From: Byssothecium circinans
Lineage: Eukaryota > Ascomycota > Dothideomycetes > Pleosporales > Massarinaceae
Direction: 5' to 3'
Assembly (NCBI GenBank): GCA_010015675.1
Contig: ML976982.1
Coordinates: 1,449,004-1,513,003, forward strand
Length of the DNA stretch: 64,000 bases
A program made the translations under genes and the position numbers. Under the pieces are notes generated by a model that ran no database searches, was not told the origin of the DNA, and saw nothing but the letters and a program-made list of their open reading frames with translations. This document shows positions 63,201-64,000 of the stretch, piece after piece (the first letter of the stretch is position 1; every line of letters starts with the position of its first letter).

Positions 63201-63995
63201 TTCGTTGGTGAAATAGATGGTTGCAGTGTTCATGCAGACTTTGATTTTGCTTGACACGCGACTACTACGATTACTTTGGATGGCATGATTTGCATTCTTA
63301 GTATATAGCAAGACCCTCACATTTGAAGTGAGGGCGTTTAGGTAGTATATTGTAAGATTCTCATATTAAAGGTGAGCGCATTCAAGTTTCAGTTATGTTT
63401 AGATTGTTGTTGTAGGTCAGTTTTTAAATTATATTTATATCGTTATTATAGATTGACTTCTAGCGCTAAACGTTGCGGGATGAAATACTGCATACTTACT
63501 CCGTGCATTCGATGGCGTTCTTATTTTAGTGTAGAAATAGGTTTAGAAATATAGATAATTAAGCAGGTCTCATAAATCCGCTTTATCTTATAGTAATTTT
63601 GCTTTATAACTACTTGTTTTTAACAGAGGATCGTGCGTACGTGGTATTCCTAACGTAATAACTTAGGATAGTGGGAATGGATACCCCCTATCTACATATC
63701 CAAGGCCTTTTGGTCTGTTTCTGTCGTAATGATATCACTAATAATTTACAAAAGGATATGAATAACATTGTATTACGTGTACGAACGACGCGCAGCCCGT
63801 AAGGTCTATACACAGCGCATAGGCATTGTGCATTAATAAGGTCGCACTCTTTGAGACTATATAATTGGCTTCCCCTTATGCTCACATTTATTATACACAA
63901 ACCATCAAACACACAACAACTCTTCTGAGAACAACTCAAACACAGCTTTCAGCGCTTCTGAGAGCAGAAGCAATACACAGAAACTACTAACAGTC
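63201..63995. other. AT-rich tail with paired hairpin-like repeats, then a promoter-like segment
   Basis: The region 63250-63850 is AT-rich with no supported ORF and may be decayed repeat DNA. Two related ~45-bp segments (starting near 63300 and 63344) share the pattern AGTATAT...CTCA...GTGAG. The first contains a perfect 7-bp inverted repeat, CCCTCAC/GTGAGGG (63314-63334). From 63860 the sequence looks like a promoter and leader: a TATATAA box at 63858-63864, then CA-rich DNA (CAAACACACAACAACTC). Confidence 0.4.
63314..63334. repeat. 7-bp perfect inverted repeat with 7-nt loop
   Basis: CCCTCAC and GTGAGGG flank ATTTGAA. A degenerate version (CTCAT...GGTGAG) follows about 45 bp downstream. 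It could be a hairpin in the 3' UTR or terminator of the RING-like gene, or part of an old repeat. Confidence 0.6.
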
Positions 63996-64000
63996 ATGGC
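63996..64000 (+). CDS. Probable start of the next gene (truncated by window end)
   Basis: An ATG at 63996 is followed only by GC. It sits behind a TATATAA-like box about 130 bp upstream and a CA-rich leader (AACACACAACAACTC, CAATACACAGAAACTACTAACAGTC) of the kind seen before fungal start codons. Nothing can be said of the product. Confidence 0.3.

Overview
The window is filamentous ascomycete nuclear DNA. Coding regions carry many short introns (about 47-132 bp) with GTRNGT donors, CTRAY-type branch sites and YAG acceptors. The gene families are also fungal: four Zn2Cys6 transcription factors, an ATF/CREB-type bZIP factor, a NACHT-type STAND protein, a TmpA-like membrane flavoprotein, a Crh-type GH16 cell-wall transglycosylase, a fungal BRCT-WGR-PARP and SMC3. 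The family mix and genome style suggest a Dothideomycete or a related Pezizomycotina lineage, but that placement is an inference. Gene density is moderate, with several gene-free stretches of 2-4 kb, some AT-rich and possibly decayed repeats. One 10-bp assembly gap (N) lies inside a 13-bp tandem repeat near 62.0 kb.

Layout. 0-5 kb: the 3' end of an ankyrin-repeat gene, a Zn2Cys6 factor (-) and a 10-TM DMT/EamA transporter (+). 7-11.2 kb: an F-box-like protein (-) and a seven-exon PARP (+), divergent across a 331-bp shared promoter. 13-15 kb: a five-exon TmpA-family membrane flavoprotein. 16.1-19.3 kb: a NACHT NTPase of 1043 aa that ends in six near-identical 22-residue repeats. 22.3-23.3 kb: a bZIP factor with an AT-hook. 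27.3-30.5 kb: a seven-exon Zn2Cys6 factor. 30.9-33.3 kb: a predicted pseudokinase (-). 34.7-39.9 kb: a 1665-aa protein of unknown function. 40.4-44.5 kb: two tandem Zn2Cys6 factors (-), one with an enlarged metal-binding loop and one with an internal RGG-rich insert. 46.6-50.4 kb: cohesin subunit SMC3. 53.5-55.0 kb: GPI-anchored Crh transglycosylase. 57.5-58.7 kb: active-looking Ser/Thr kinase. 59.4-63.2 kb: two linked RING-like membrane proteins. The window ends at what looks like the start codon of another gene.

The genes do not form an evident biosynthetic cluster: no PKS, NRPS, terpene synthase or P450 was seen. Housekeeping or chromosome-biology genes (SMC3, PARP) alternate with regulators and fast-evolving accessory genes (NACHT protein, pseudokinase, RING-membrane pair). 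The best candidates for something undescribed are the 22-residue repeat tail of the NACHT protein, the pseudokinase with its unrecognised C-terminal half, and the RING-membrane pair. Exon boundaries were placed by hand from splice consensus, reading frame and conserved motifs. They have not been checked against transcripts.
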